Below, in pieces: positions 27,083-35,959 of a stretch of 49,795 nt of DNA (position 1 is the first letter of the stretch; each line of letters begins with the position of its first letter). The translations under genes were made by a program, and so were the position numbers. The notes below the pieces were generated by a model, which ran no database searches, was not told the DNA's origin, and saw nothing but the letters and a program-made list of their open reading frames with translations. Origin of the DNA: Oceanicaulis sp. BBD 1991-10 (GTDB taxonomy: Bacteria > Pseudomonadota > Alphaproteobacteria > Caulobacterales > Maricaulaceae); contig LYSW01000013.1 of assembly GCA_001657295.1 (NCBI GenBank), positions 1-49,795 of the forward strand. Reading direction: 5' to 3'.

Positions 27083-27868
27083 ATGCGCGCCTTATCCACC
27101 GCCGCCACCGGCATGGAAGCCCAACAACTGGCCGTCGAGGTCATCTCCCATAATCTCGCGAACATGAACACGACCGCGTTCAAGCGACAGCGCGCGGAGT
27201 TTCAGGACCTGTTGTATCAAACCTTAAGCCAGCCCGGGGCCAACAGCTCGGACGCCGGAACCATCGTGCCCACGGGCGTCCAGATCGGCCTGGGCGTCAA
27301 CGCCGGCTCGGTCTATCGCATCACCGAACAGGGCAGCATGAACCAGACCGACAATCCCTATGATCTGGGGATTACGGGCGCGGGCTATTTCCGCATCCAG
27401 CTGCCCAACGGCAATGACGCCTATACCCGCGCCGGCAATTTCTCGTTGTCGCCCGACGGCCAGATCGTCACCGCCGACGGCTACACCGTCATGCCGGGCA
27501 TCGTCGTGCCCGCCGAAGCGCGCCAGATGGTGATCAACCAGCAAGGCCAGGTTCAAATCCTGCTCGACGGCCAGCCGGCGCCGCAGGTCGTCGGCCAGCT
27601 CGAGCTGGTCACCTTCCCCAATGAGGCGGGCCTTGAGCAGGTCGGCGACAATCTCCTTCTGGAGAGCGCCGCCTCAGGCGCGCCGAACGCCGGCCTGCCC
27701 GGTCAGGCGGGCTTCGGCGTGGTGCGTCAGGGCTTTGTCGAGACCTCCAATGTCGACGCCGTGACCGAGATCACCGCGCTGATCCAGGCCCAGCGGGCCT
27801 ATGAGATGAACGCCCGGGTGATCACCGCCGCCGATGAAATGCTCGCCGCCTCCTCCAATCTTCGCTGA
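27083..27868 (+). CDS. flgG: Flagellar basal-body rod protein FlgG
   Basis: FlgG forms the distal rod. The 261-residue length and motifs are typical: N-terminal VISHNLANMNTTAFKRQRAE, the short FlgG-type insertion FQDLLYQTLSQPGANSSDAG that keeps the rod straight, and C-terminal ETSNVDAVTEITALIQAQRA. AAGGAGG lies 6 nt before the start. It is followed by flgA after 10 nt. Confidence 0.98.
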   Translation: MRALSTAATGMEAQQLAVEVISHNLANMNTTAFKRQRAEFQDLLYQTLSQPGANSSDAGTIVPTGVQIGLGVNAGSVYRITEQGSMNQTDNPYDLGITGAGYFRIQLPNGNDAYTRAGNFSLSPDGQIVTADGYTVMPGIVVPAEARQMVINQQGQVQILLDGQPAPQVVGQLELVTFPNEAGLEQVGDNLLLESAASGAPNAGLPGQAGFGVVRQGFVETSNVDAVTEITALIQAQRAYEMNARVITAADEMLAASSNLR

Positions 27869-27878
27869 CGGGTAAGCC

Positions 27879-28808
27879 ATGATCCGCACCGCCCTCGCCG
27901 CCCTACTCCTCACCGCCGCTCCGGCTCTCGCCGAAGAGACCCGTACGGCCATCCTCGCCGAACGCCTGGTCGCAGACGGTCCGGTCATCACGCTGGGCGA
28001 TGTGTTCGAAGACGCCGGCGAGGCGTCGGACGTGGTGCTCGCCCGCGCCCCGGCGCCGGGCCAGCGCCTGTCGCTGGATCCCGGCTTCGTGCGCGAGGCC
28101 GCGGCCCGTGAAGGCCTGGCCTGGGCCAATGCCGGCAATGTGCTGCGCATCACCGTCGAGCGCGCCGCGCGCGAAGTGACCGCTCAGGAGATTGCGGGAT
28201 TGTTGCAGGACGCGCTGTTCGTAGAGACCGGCCAGGTCCACGCCGTGCGCCTGTCCAATCAGCGCCAGGGCCTGTTCGCCCCGATGGAGGCCTTGGGCGG
28301 GCCGGAATTGATCCGGCTGGACCATAATGCCGGCTCCGGCCTGTTCCGCGCCGAAGTCGCGGCCTGGCCGGGCGGTGACGCCGTGCAGGTCTCAGGGCGC
28401 GCGGAAACCGTCGCGGATGTGCCCGTGCTGGCGCGCGCGCTCAGCGTCGGCGAGGTGATCCGCGCCGGTGACATCAGCTGGCTCCAGCTGCCCACGAGCC
28501 GGGTCAACGCCCAGATTCTCACCGACGCCGGCGCCTTGATCGGACAAGCCGCCCGCCGGCCGCTGCGTGCCGACACGCCGCTTCGCGCGTTTGACGTGGA
28601 AGCGCCTTCGGTGATCCGGCGCGGCGACATCGTCTCGCTGGTCTTCCAGTCCGGCCCCCTCACCCTCGCCGCGAGAGCGCGCGCGCTTGATGACGCGGCG
28701 GCGGGCGAGACGATCCGCTTTGTGAACCTTCAATCCAACCGCACGGTGGAAGCCGTCGCGGACGGGCCGGGACGCGCGCGCGTCACGCGCTCGGCTTACA
28801 CCCATTAA
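27879..28808 (+). CDS. flgA: Flagellar P-ring assembly chaperone FlgA
   Basis: FlgA is a periplasmic chaperone for FlgI polymerisation into the P ring. The 309-residue protein has a signal peptide (to about residue 18, APALAEE) and a C-terminal SAF/FlgA domain (LARALSVGEVIRAGDISWLQ, AARRPLRADTPLRAFDVEAP, VIRRGDIVSLVFQSGPLTLA). It is at the longer end for the family, with a typical alphaproteobacterial N-terminal domain. It lies 10 nt after flgG and 15 nt before flgH. Confidence 0.94.
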   Translation: MIRTALAALLLTAAPALAEETRTAILAERLVADGPVITLGDVFEDAGEASDVVLARAPAPGQRLSLDPGFVREAAAREGLAWANAGNVLRITVERAAREVTAQEIAGLLQDALFVETGQVHAVRLSNQRQGLFAPMEALGGPELIRLDHNAGSGLFRAEVAAWPGGDAVQVSGRAETVADVPVLARALSVGEVIRAGDISWLQLPTSRVNAQILTDAGALIGQAARRPLRADTPLRAFDVEAPSVIRRGDIVSLVFQSGPLTLAARARALDDAAAGETIRFVNLQSNRTVEAVADGPGRARVTRSAYTH

Positions 28809-28823
28809 GGAGGGCTGACGCCC

Positions 28824-29615
28824 ATGCGCACCGTTCGCTCCACGCTCGCCATACTGCTCGCCGGTGCCAGCCTGACCGCTTGCGCGGCGACGGACCGGCT
28901 CTCCTATGTGGGTCAAACCCCGCCGATGAATGAAATCGACAATCAGGCCGCGCTGACCGGCATGCCGAGCACGCAAGATCCCTCCGCTCGCCACGCCGAG
29001 GCCGCCCGCCTTGCGCGCGCGGCGGCGATTGCGGAGGCCCAGGCGCGCCAGACCAATCCGAATTCGCTGTGGCGCTCGAACTCGGCGACCTTCTTCGGCG
29101 ACCCCCGAGCGGCCGAGATCGGCGATATCCTGACCGTCGCGATCAACATCACCGACCGGGCTCAGATCTCCAATCAGACCGCCCGATCACGGACCTCGGC
29201 GGAAGATTCCGACCTGACCAATTTCTTCGGCGGGGAGGCCGCGCTCAGCCAATTCTTCAACGACGCCATTTCGCCCTCCAGCGTGGCGAGCTTCGGCACC
29301 ACCTCCTCCACCCAGGGCGCGGGCAGCGTCAACCGGTCGGAAACCATCGAGCTGACCGCCGCCGCCATCGTCGTGAACGTGTTGTGGAACGGCAATCTGG
29401 TGATCCATGGCCGCCAGGAAGTGCGCATCAATAACGAGGTGCGCGAGCTTCTGATCAGCGGCATCGTGCGCCCTGAAGACATTGCGGCGGACAACACCAT
29501 CGATCACCAGCAGATCGCCGAGGCGCGCATCTCATACGGCGGCCGCGGCCATATTTCCGAGATGCAGCGCCCGCCGGTGGGCCAGGAATTGTATAACCTG
29601 CTGTGGCCGTTTTGA
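28824..29615 (+). CDS. flgH: Flagellar L-ring lipoprotein FlgH
   Basis: FlgH forms the outer-membrane L ring around the rod. The 263-residue product has a lipoprotein signal peptide with lipobox LTAC (Cys21), then SLWRSNSATFFGDPRAAEIG, and the C-terminal beta-rich core (VNVLWNGNLVIHGRQEVRIN, ELLISGIVRPEDIAADNTID, ISYGGRGHISEMQRPPVGQE). It is the last gene behind the flgF sigma-54 promoter. The 165 nt that follow contain no gene or clear terminator. Confidence 0.97.
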   Translation: MRTVRSTLAILLAGASLTACAATDRLSYVGQTPPMNEIDNQAALTGMPSTQDPSARHAEAARLARAAAIAEAQARQTNPNSLWRSNSATFFGDPRAAEIGDILTVAINITDRAQISNQTARSRTSAEDSDLTNFFGGEAALSQFFNDAISPSSVASFGTTSSTQGAGSVNRSETIELTAAAIVVNVLWNGNLVIHGRQEVRINNEVRELLISGIVRPEDIAADNTIDHQQIAEARISYGGRGHISEMQRPPVGQELYNLLWPF

Positions 29616-29780
29616 TTTGAGCGGCGTTTCTCCATCCCAGCCACGGCGAGGCGACGCGCCGGGACCGGCCCAAACCGCCTTGGTCTGATCACGGGGGCAA
29701 GGCAGGCCGATTCCGGATCCGCCGCCGGCCGGCCGGGCCGGGCGAACACGCCGCCGAGGTCCGGAATTGAACGCCGCGCT

Positions 29781-30617
29781 TTAAAGCCCGAAACGCGCCC
29801 AGGCGAGGCGGCTTTCCAGGACGTCCGCCGTCGCGCCGGCGACACGCGCGAGCAGGCCGCCTTTGGCCGGCGCGAGAATGCGGATGCGGGTCTTTTCGCC
29901 AAAGCGCTTGCGCAATTCGCTGCGCGCTTCGGCGAGACCGTCGATAAGACCAGCCGCGACGCCTTCTTCGCCGGTGAAGATCGAGCCGTCGAACAGCTCC
30001 TGTTCGGAATCCAGCTTCTCGCCGCGGCGCGCTTTGACCAGGGCGATGAATTGAGCATGCAGGCTGTCCAAAAGGCGCTCCATGCGCGCCTTCTGCTCAT
30101 CCGTCTCCGCGGCGAAGGGGTCGGTGAGAACTTTGGATTTGCCGGCGGTTTTCACCCGGCGCTCGACCCCCAGCTTGCTCATCACCTCGGTGAAGCCGAA
30201 GCTGGCGCTGATCACGCCGACCGAACCGACGATGCTGCTGGGATCAGCAAAGATTTCGTCCCCGGCGCAGGCGATCATATAGCCGCCGGACGCCGCGACA
30301 TCCTCGCAAAACACCAGGACCGGCTTCTCCTTCTCCGCCGCCAGCGCGCGGATCCGGTCATGGATCAGGCGCGACTGCACCGGGCTGCCGCCGGGCGAGT
30401 TGACCGCGATCGCGATCACCGGCGCGCGTTCAAAGGTGAAGGCTTTATCCAGAAGCTTCTCCACCCGCACCAGATTGAGCGCGCCCTGGCGCCCGCCCGC
30501 CGCAATCATGCCTTCCAGGCGGACCAGCGGGATGACGGCGGCGTCATCGCCCAACAGCTTTTTCACGGCTTCAAATCCGGCCGCGGCCTGTTTGCGAAGG
30601 GTTTCGATGACCGACAT
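29781..30617 (-). CDS. S49-family serine peptidase (SppA/SohB-like signal peptide peptidase)
   Basis: The 278-residue protein matches the short SppA form that degrades cleaved signal peptides or membrane remnants. The Ser/Lys dyad is readable: Ser110 in EDVAASGGYMIACAGD and Lys162 in TAGKSKVLTDPF. NSPGGSPVQSRLIHDRIRAL is also typical. No strong membrane anchor is evident at the N-terminus, which differs from E. coli SppA. Start ATG at 30615-30617 has GGAG at 6 nt. It is last in DUF2007-methyltransferase-peptidase; the enzyme class is secure, the substrate unknown. Confidence 0.92.
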   Translation of the reverse strand: MSVIETLRKQAAAGFEAVKKLLGDDAAVIPLVRLEGMIAAGGRQGALNLVRVEKLLDKAFTFERAPVIAIAVNSPGGSPVQSRLIHDRIRALAAEKEKPVLVFCEDVAASGGYMIACAGDEIFADPSSIVGSVGVISASFGFTEVMSKLGVERRVKTAGKSKVLTDPFAAETDEQKARMERLLDSLHAQFIALVKARRGEKLDSEQELFDGSIFTGEEGVAAGLIDGLAEARSELRKRFGEKTRIRILAPAKGGLLARVAGATADVLESRLAWARFGL

Positions 30618-30629
30618 GGCGGCTCCTGA

Positions 30630-31379
30630 TCAGCTTTCAGCAAGTGCGGTGCGCGCTTGCCCGCGCAAGATTGCGTCGACATGGGCCATGTAGGGGCCGC
30701 CCGGCCCGTCGTGAAGCACCAGGCCGGGGAGTATTTGCATGGGCGCCTTTGAGGATTTTACAGCGGAGACGATGACGCGCTTGGCCGGCGCCCCGGCGTG
30801 GGGATGGATGGGCAGGATGCGCGCCTCGCCCGCCTTCCGCGTCACCGCGGCGAGAATATCGCCGAGCCGGTCCGCACGTTGAATGAGGGTCAGCCGCCCC
30901 CCGTCCCTTAATCGTTTCAAGCCCGCCGCGATCCAGTCCGCCAACGCGGCCTGATTGATCCACGCCGCCTCGCGCTCCGGGGCGGGGCGGCGCAGCTTGG
31001 CGGGATCATCAAAGAAGGGCGGATTGAAAAAGACCGCATCGACCGGCGCGTCGCCGCGCCAGGCCAGCGCGTCGCCGGTCACGATCTCGACCCGGTCCGC
31101 CAGCCGGTTTTCGATCGCATTGCGCCTGGCGAGATCAGCAGCCGCGGCGTCCTGCTCCACACCAATGAAGCGCGTTTCAGGGCATAGCGTGGCGGCGCTC
31201 AGCAGGGCCGCTCCGGCCCCGCAGCCGAATTCGGCCGCCCGCGCGCCGGGCTTGAGCCTCAAGGACGCCGCCAGCAGAGCCGGATCGATCGCCGCGCGAT
31301 AGCCTTTGGCGGGCTGGAGCAGGGAGAGCTTGCCGCCGAGAAAACCGGACCGGACCGGCGCGCCCGGCGCCGCGATCAC
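30630..31379 (-). CDS. tRNA1(Val) (adenine37-N6)-methyltransferase-like protein
   Basis: The 249-residue SAM-dependent methyltransferase has motif I EFGCGAGAALLSAA, an acidic motif II (FIGVEQD) and the catalytic NPPF tetrad (AVFFNPPFFDDP), which marks N6-adenine or N5-glutamine methyltransferases. Overall it resembles TrmN6/YfiC, which modifies A37 of tRNA-Val, but the target base is inferred. Start is taken as GTG at 31377-31379, overlapping the DUF2007 stop (GTGA); a longer frame upstream is Gly/Pro-rich and lies wholly over the DUF2007 gene. Confidence 0.85.
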   Translation of the reverse strand: MIAAPGAPVRSGFLGGKLSLLQPAKGYRAAIDPALLAASLRLKPGARAAEFGCGAGAALLSAATLCPETRFIGVEQDAAAADLARRNAIENRLADRVEIVTGDALAWRGDAPVDAVFFNPPFFDDPAKLRRPAPEREAAWINQAALADWIAAGLKRLRDGGRLTLIQRADRLGDILAAVTRKAGEARILPIHPHAGAPAKRVIVSAVKSSKAPMQILPGLVLHDGPGGPYMAHVDAILRGQARTALAES

Positions 31380-31597
31380 TCGTCTTCGTCCTTGGGCAGG
31401 AATTCCGCCAGCAAGCGGCGCGCCTGCGCCGCCTCGTCCTCCGGCACCAGGATGCGGCGCTTCACCCACGGCAAAGCACCGCCGAAAACGGCCGAAGTTT
31501 CGGTATCCAGGGTGACCGCGTGCAGGCCGGCGTCGCGGAGCACCGTTTCTGCGAAGTTGAGTCGCACCGGGTCATTGGTCGTCAACACTTCGATCAC
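31376..31597 (-). CDS. DUF2007 domain protein
   Basis: The 73-residue protein begins MIEVLTTNDPVRLNFAETVL and carries LPWVKRRILVPEDEAAQARR, the pattern of DUF2007 ('putative signal transducing protein', PII-like fold). Function is not established. It overlaps the methyltransferase gene by 4 nt and is divergent from the polyprenyl synthase gene. Confidence 0.85.
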   Translation of the reverse strand: MIEVLTTNDPVRLNFAETVLRDAGLHAVTLDTETSAVFGGALPWVKRRILVPEDEAAQARRLLAEFLPKDEDE

Positions 31598-31731
31598 GCC
31601 TATCTTCCTCTTTCAAAGGACCCTAGCCCGGCCGCCGGTGCGGCGTTGCCCCACAGCGTCGCGCGCTTGCCGCAAGCAGGGCGGGTTCCTATTGTGCAGC
31701 CGCGTTGTGAAGCGTTTCAAGAGGGCTCGGG

Positions 31732-32757
31732 GTGAACGGCCTGCCGCAAACCAATTTCCAGCCTGAAGACGCGATCAACCCGGTCGTGCGTCTGGCGGCG
31801 TTGGCGTCTGAGGATATGGGCGCGGTCGAGACATTGATCACCGAACGCATGGACTCGCAGCGCTCGCCTCTGATCCCTTCGGTCGCGCAACACCTGGTCA
31901 ATGCCGGCGGCAAGCGGATCCGTCCTCTGATCACCGTCGCAGCCGCGCGCATGCTCGGTTATGACGGCAGCGGACACCACGCCTTGGCCGCGGCGGTGGA
32001 GTTTATCCACTCTGCAACCCTTCTGCATGACGATGTCGTCGACGACAGCCAGCTTCGGCGCGGAAAAGCCCCGGCCAACCAGGTCTACGGCAACGCCCAC
32101 TCCGTGCTGGTCGGCGATTTTTTATTCGCCCGCTCCTTCATCCTGATGGTCGACGCGGGCTCCATGCAGGCGCTGCATGTCTTAAGCCGGGCCGCCGCCG
32201 TGATCGCGGAAGGCGAGGTGCGCCAGCTCGAAGCGGTGCGCGATATCGATCTGTCGCGCGAGGCTTATCTGGGCATTATTGAAGCCAAGACCGCCGCATT
32301 GTTCGCCGCCGCCGCCCAGGTCAGCCCGATCCTGTCCGGCGCCGGTCCGGAGATGGAGCACGCGCTGGAGACCTATGGGCGCGAATTGGGGCTGGCCTTT
32401 CAGCTGGTCGACGATGCGCTCGATTATGGCGGCCTCGCCGCCGACCTGGGCAAGAATGTCGGCGATGATTTCCGCGAAGGCAAAATGACGTTGCCGCTGG
32501 TGCTCGCCGTCGGCGAAGCCGATGATGAGGAGCGGGCGTTCTGGACCCGGGTCATCACCGAGCCCAACGGCCAGCAGGACGAAGACCTGGAAGCGGCCGT
32601 CGCCATCCTTAAGCGCCGCGGCGCGCTGGACGCCACGCTCGCCGCCGCCCGGGCGCACGCCGCCAACGCGGTCGAAGCGCTCAACGCCGCACCGAAAAAT
32701 GTCTGGTCGGATTCCCTGGCCGCGCTCGCCGAGTTTGTCGTGGAACGCGCCTACTAG
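31732..32757 (+). CDS. All-trans polyprenyl diphosphate synthase (octaprenyl/decaprenyl type)
   Basis: The 341-residue protein extends isopentenyl diphosphate onto allylic diphosphates to make the long isoprenoid side chain of ubiquinone. Both aspartate-rich motifs are present: the first in ATLLHDDVVDDSQLRRG and the second in FQLVDDALDYGG. The substrate motif NAGGKRIRPL is also there. Start is GTG at 31732 after AAGAGGG. Exact chain length (C40 or C50) cannot be read reliably. It is divergent from DUF2007 across about 134 nt; ubiD at the window end serves the same pathway. Confidence 0.93.
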   Translation: MNGLPQTNFQPEDAINPVVRLAALASEDMGAVETLITERMDSQRSPLIPSVAQHLVNAGGKRIRPLITVAAARMLGYDGSGHHALAAAVEFIHSATLLHDDVVDDSQLRRGKAPANQVYGNAHSVLVGDFLFARSFILMVDAGSMQALHVLSRAAAVIAEGEVRQLEAVRDIDLSREAYLGIIEAKTAALFAAAAQVSPILSGAGPEMEHALETYGRELGLAFQLVDDALDYGGLAADLGKNVGDDFREGKMTLPLVLAVGEADDEERAFWTRVITEPNGQQDEDLEAAVAILKRRGALDATLAAARAHAANAVEALNAAPKNVWSDSLAALAEFVVERAY

Positions 32758-32949
32758 GCCGTCCGAACAACCCGCCTCAGAGTGTTAAATCCCATGGCTT
32801 TAAACGCTTGTTCGGGCAGCTTTGCGCGCGGCGCTGAGTCAATGATCGCGAAGACAGCGAATCAGCTGCGAGCCTTCTATTATCCCAGCCCATAGTCATG
32901 CTGGGCCGCAGACATCTTCGGCCCGAACCCCATCCAGGGAGCCTAATCC

Positions 32950-34074
32950 ATGCGCATCTCCAGCCAGTTCGACGGCGGCAATATCCGCGTCGTCTCCGCC
33001 GATGAGTCCGGCGATATCCGCCTGAAGATCCGCAAGGACGCGGGCTCGGCCTTTTATCAATGGTTCTACTTCCGCCTGTCCGGCGCGGCGGGTCAGCTCC
33101 GCCGCTTCGTGATCGAGAACGCCGGCGGGGCCGCCTATGTCGGCGGCTGGGACGGCTATGAGGTCTGCATGTCCTCAGATCGCGAGACCTGGTCGCGCGT
33201 CGAAACCCGGTTTGAAGACGGCCGGCTGGTGTTCGAAACTCTGATCTCGGACGACGCGGTCTGGTTCGCCTATTTCGCGCCCTACTCCATGGAGCGTCAC
33301 GCCACGCTGATCGCCGTCAGCCAGTTTTCGCCGCGCGCGCGTCTCGACGTGATCGGCGAAACCCTGGACGGCCGGGACATGGACCGCCTGATCATCGGCG
33401 AACCCGGAGCGGGCAAGAAGACGCTGTGGATCACTGCCCGTCAGCATCCCGGCGAAACCATGGCGGAATGGGCGGCGGAGGGCCTGATCCACCGCCTGCT
33501 TGACGACGCCGATCCGGTGCCGCGCGACCTGCTGGACCGGGCGGTGTTTCACATCGTGCCGAACATGAATCCGGACGGGTCTTTCCGGGGCCATCTGCGC
33601 ACCAACGCCAAAGGCGTCAATCTCAATCGGGAATGGGACAAGGCCTCAACCGAGAACAGCCCGGAAGTGCATTGCGTCCTTCACGAAATGGCGAAAACCG
33701 GCGTCGACCTCTTCCTGGACATGCATGGCGATGAAGCCCTGCCCTATAATTTCATCGCCGGCGCGGAAGGCGTGCCGGGCTGGACGGCGGACGACCAGGC
33801 CAGGCTGGACGCCTATAAATCCGCGCTGATGGCGATCAATCCCGATTTCCAGGTCGCGCGCGGCTATCCGGTCAACGCCCCGGGCAAAGCGGATCTGTCC
33901 ATCGCCACCAACTGGATGCGTCATCATTTCGGATGCCTGGCGATGACCCTTGAGATGCCGTTCAAAGACAGCGCGATCACCCCGGACGAGGAGGAAGGCT
34001 GGTCGCCGGAGCGCTCCATGAAGATGGGCGCCAGCCAGCTGGACGCCATCCGCGCCGTGCTGGATCAGCTCTAA
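32950..34074 (+). CDS. M14-family zinc carboxypeptidase (bacterial cytosolic carboxypeptidase-like)
   Basis: The 374-residue protein has an N-terminal beta-sandwich (about 1-125, FYQWFYFRLSG, YSMERHATLI) like that of cytosolic carboxypeptidases that remove glutamate from tubulin tails, then an M14 catalytic domain. Zinc ligands are His166 and Glu169 (ARQHPGETMAEW) and His259 (LDMHGDE); NMNPDGSFRGH and GVNLNREWD are substrate-site motifs, and the catalytic Glu lies in TLEMPFKDS. No signal peptide, so cytoplasmic. Bacterial substrates are unknown. Its stop overlaps that of the convergent glycosyltransferase gene by 4 nt. Confidence 0.9.
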   Translation: MRISSQFDGGNIRVVSADESGDIRLKIRKDAGSAFYQWFYFRLSGAAGQLRRFVIENAGGAAYVGGWDGYEVCMSSDRETWSRVETRFEDGRLVFETLISDDAVWFAYFAPYSMERHATLIAVSQFSPRARLDVIGETLDGRDMDRLIIGEPGAGKKTLWITARQHPGETMAEWAAEGLIHRLLDDADPVPRDLLDRAVFHIVPNMNPDGSFRGHLRTNAKGVNLNREWDKASTENSPEVHCVLHEMAKTGVDLFLDMHGDEALPYNFIAGAEGVPGWTADDQARLDAYKSALMAINPDFQVARGYPVNAPGKADLSIATNWMRHHFGCLAMTLEMPFKDSAITPDEEEGWSPERSMKMGASQLDAIRAVLDQL

Positions 34075-35087
34075 TTCCCGCCCGGCGCGATCCGCCCGGC
34101 CAGCCAGTAGAGCGCGGTCAGGATCACCACCCAGACCGCGAAGCCGACGGCGACCAGGCCGTCCGGTCCCTGCGCCGCCGAAAGGCCCGTGATCACGATC
34201 AATGCGGTCAGACCGCCATAGATCTGCGCCAATCGCCCATGGCTCCAGCCCTGCCGGATCAGGCGCTGATAAGCGTGCTCGCTGTGGGCGGAGAGCCTTA
34301 GCCGGCCATGGCGCGCGCGGCGCAGCAGCGTCAGCAGGACGTCCGCGAGGAAGACCAGGACGAAGAGCGGCGCCAGCCAGAGCGAGCCGGAAAACCCGTT
34401 TCCCGCCATCGCAAGGGCGGCGCCGGCATAGGCGGCGCCGGCCGCCAAAGCGCCGACATCGCCGGCGAAGGCGCGGGCGGGTGGGCGGTTGAACACCCAA
34501 AACCCGGCAAGCGCCGCGGCCAGCGCCGCGCCGATCAGGCTGGCCGAGGTCACGCCCGCGACCAGCCCCGCGACCGCCAGCCCCACGCCCGCCGGCGCCA
34601 TGACGGCGGCCAGCATGCCGTCCGATCCGTCCATGAAGTTCACCGCATTCACGACCGTGAAGATGAAGAGCGCGGATCCGATGACGCCGAGCCATAAAGG
34701 CAGATCAAGGCCGATCTCCAGGGTCAGCGGCAGGCGCGTCACGGGTCCGGCGGCCAGCGTGATCGCCAGACACAGCGCCGCAAACACGATGAATTTCAGC
34801 CCCTCGGACAGGTCGAACAAATCGTCGGCGAGGCCCAGGGCCGCAAAAAGGCCGGTGACGGCGAGCAGGCCGGCGAGTTCGCCGGAGCCCAGCGGCGTCG
34901 TCGCGGCGGCCAGCAGCCCGGCGCCCAGCCCGGCGAGAATGCCCAGCCCCGCCGCGCGCGGCGTCGGCCGCTCATGGGCGGATCGTGCATTGGGATGATC
35001 CAGGACCGCGGCGCGCAGCGCCAGCCAGGACACGATCAGGCTGACGACAAAGCCGGCGACCGCCGTGAGCGCGAAGGCGGCGCTCAT
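34071..35087 (-). CDS. Glycosyltransferase family 4 (MraY/WecA-type phospho-sugar transferase)
   Basis: The 338-residue membrane protein with about ten spans moves a sugar 1-phosphate from a UDP-sugar onto undecaprenyl phosphate, starting O-antigen or exopolysaccharide synthesis. Diagnostic stretches are ALGLADDLFDL (Mg/nucleotide-binding Asp pair), FTVVNAVNFMDGSDGMLAAV and RRARHGRLRLSAHSEHAYQR, the last fitting the WecA rather than MraY subgroup. Its ATG overlaps the ispE stop (ATGA), so it ends an operon of ETF-QO, TPR lipoprotein and ispE. The sugar is not predictable. Confidence 0.9.
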   Translation of the reverse strand: MSAAFALTAVAGFVVSLIVSWLALRAAVLDHPNARSAHERPTPRAAGLGILAGLGAGLLAAATTPLGSGELAGLLAVTGLFAALGLADDLFDLSEGLKFIVFAALCLAITLAAGPVTRLPLTLEIGLDLPLWLGVIGSALFIFTVVNAVNFMDGSDGMLAAVMAPAGVGLAVAGLVAGVTSASLIGAALAAALAGFWVFNRPPARAFAGDVGALAAGAAYAGAALAMAGNGFSGSLWLAPLFVLVFLADVLLTLLRRARHGRLRLSAHSEHAYQRLIRQGWSHGRLAQIYGGLTALIVITGLSAAQGPDGLVAVGFAVWVVILTALYWLAGRIAPGGN

Positions 35088-35959
35088 GCCGCGCCCTGCA
35101 GCAACACCGCCCGCACCGACCAGCTGGGATGGCGCGCCGCGAGGCCGGCCGCCGCGGCGCCGGCGGCGCCCGCGTCTTCAAACAGCGCGAAGCAGCTGGC
35201 GCCGGACCCGGACATGCGGGTCAGGCGTGCGCCCGGCGCCGCAGCAAGCGCGTCCATCGCCGCGAGGATGGCCGGCGCGATGGATCGGGCCGGCGCCTCC
35301 AGATCATTGCGCCCCGCCGACAGCCGCGCGAGCGCAGTCTCGAACTCGCCGGCCACGGGCGGTTTCGCATCGGGCAAAGGCGCGGGCGCGCCGTCGTCGA
35401 ACGCCTTGAACACCTCAGCGGTGGAGACAGGGACGCCGGGATTGAGGATCACCGCATGCAGCGCCGGCCAGGCGACAAGCGGCGTGATCTTGTCACCAAT
35501 GCCGGTCATCAAAAGCGGCCGGGCGTGAACGCAGGCGGGCACATCGGCCCCCACCACCGTTCCGATCTCGGCGAGCTGCCGGGTCGAAAAACCGATGTCC
35601 CAGAGCCGGTTGAGAAGGCGCAGCGCGGCCGCTGCGTCCGCCGAGCCGCCGCCCAGCCCGGCGGCGACAGGCAGTGTCTTGGTCAAGGTGAGCGCAGCGC
35701 CCAGCTCCGGGCGCTCCGCAGCGGCGCGCAGCGCGAAGGCGGCCTTCAGCACCAGGTTTTGCGGATCGCCCCGCAAGGGCGCCGCGCCCGCGCCTTCCAG
35801 CTTCAGCGTCAACTCGCCGGCGGGCGTCGCGGCCACTTCGTCGCCCCAGTCGGTGAACGCCACTATGGATTCCAACGGGTGATAGCCGTCGGCGCGCGCA
35901 GCCCCGACCGCCAGGGTCAGATTGACCTTGGCCGGGGCGAACTCGGTCAACTCGCTCAT
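35084..35959 (-). CDS. ispE: 4-diphosphocytidyl-2-C-methyl-D-erythritol kinase
   Basis: IspE phosphorylates CDP-methylerythritol at O2 in the MEP isoprenoid pathway. The 291-residue GHMP kinase has FAPAKVNLTLAVGAARADGY at the N-terminus and the phosphate-binding loop LPVAAGLGGGSADAAAALRL, followed by ADVPACVHARPLLMTGIGD. The start is the ATG at 35957-35959, overlapping the TPR gene stop (ATGA); a much longer in-frame extension lies over that gene and is not real. With the polyprenyl synthase gene nearby, the region supplies isoprenoids. Confidence 0.96.
   Translation of the reverse strand: MSELTEFAPAKVNLTLAVGAARADGYHPLESIVAFTDWGDEVAATPAGELTLKLEGAGAAPLRGDPQNLVLKAAFALRAAAERPELGAALTLTKTLPVAAGLGGGSADAAAALRLLNRLWDIGFSTRQLAEIGTVVGADVPACVHARPLLMTGIGDKITPLVAWPALHAVILNPGVPVSTAEVFKAFDDGAPAPLPDAKPPVAGEFETALARLSAGRNDLEAPARSIAPAILAAMDALAAAPGARLTRMSGSGASCFALFEDAGAAGAAAAGLAARHPSWSVRAVLLQGAA

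Noticed and set aside
32884-32905. Hairpin CCCAGC-(10 nt)-GCTGGG after the polyprenyl synthase gene
   Set aside because: Six-base stem with a long loop and no T-run, over 120 nt after the stop; not convincing as a terminator or structured RNA.
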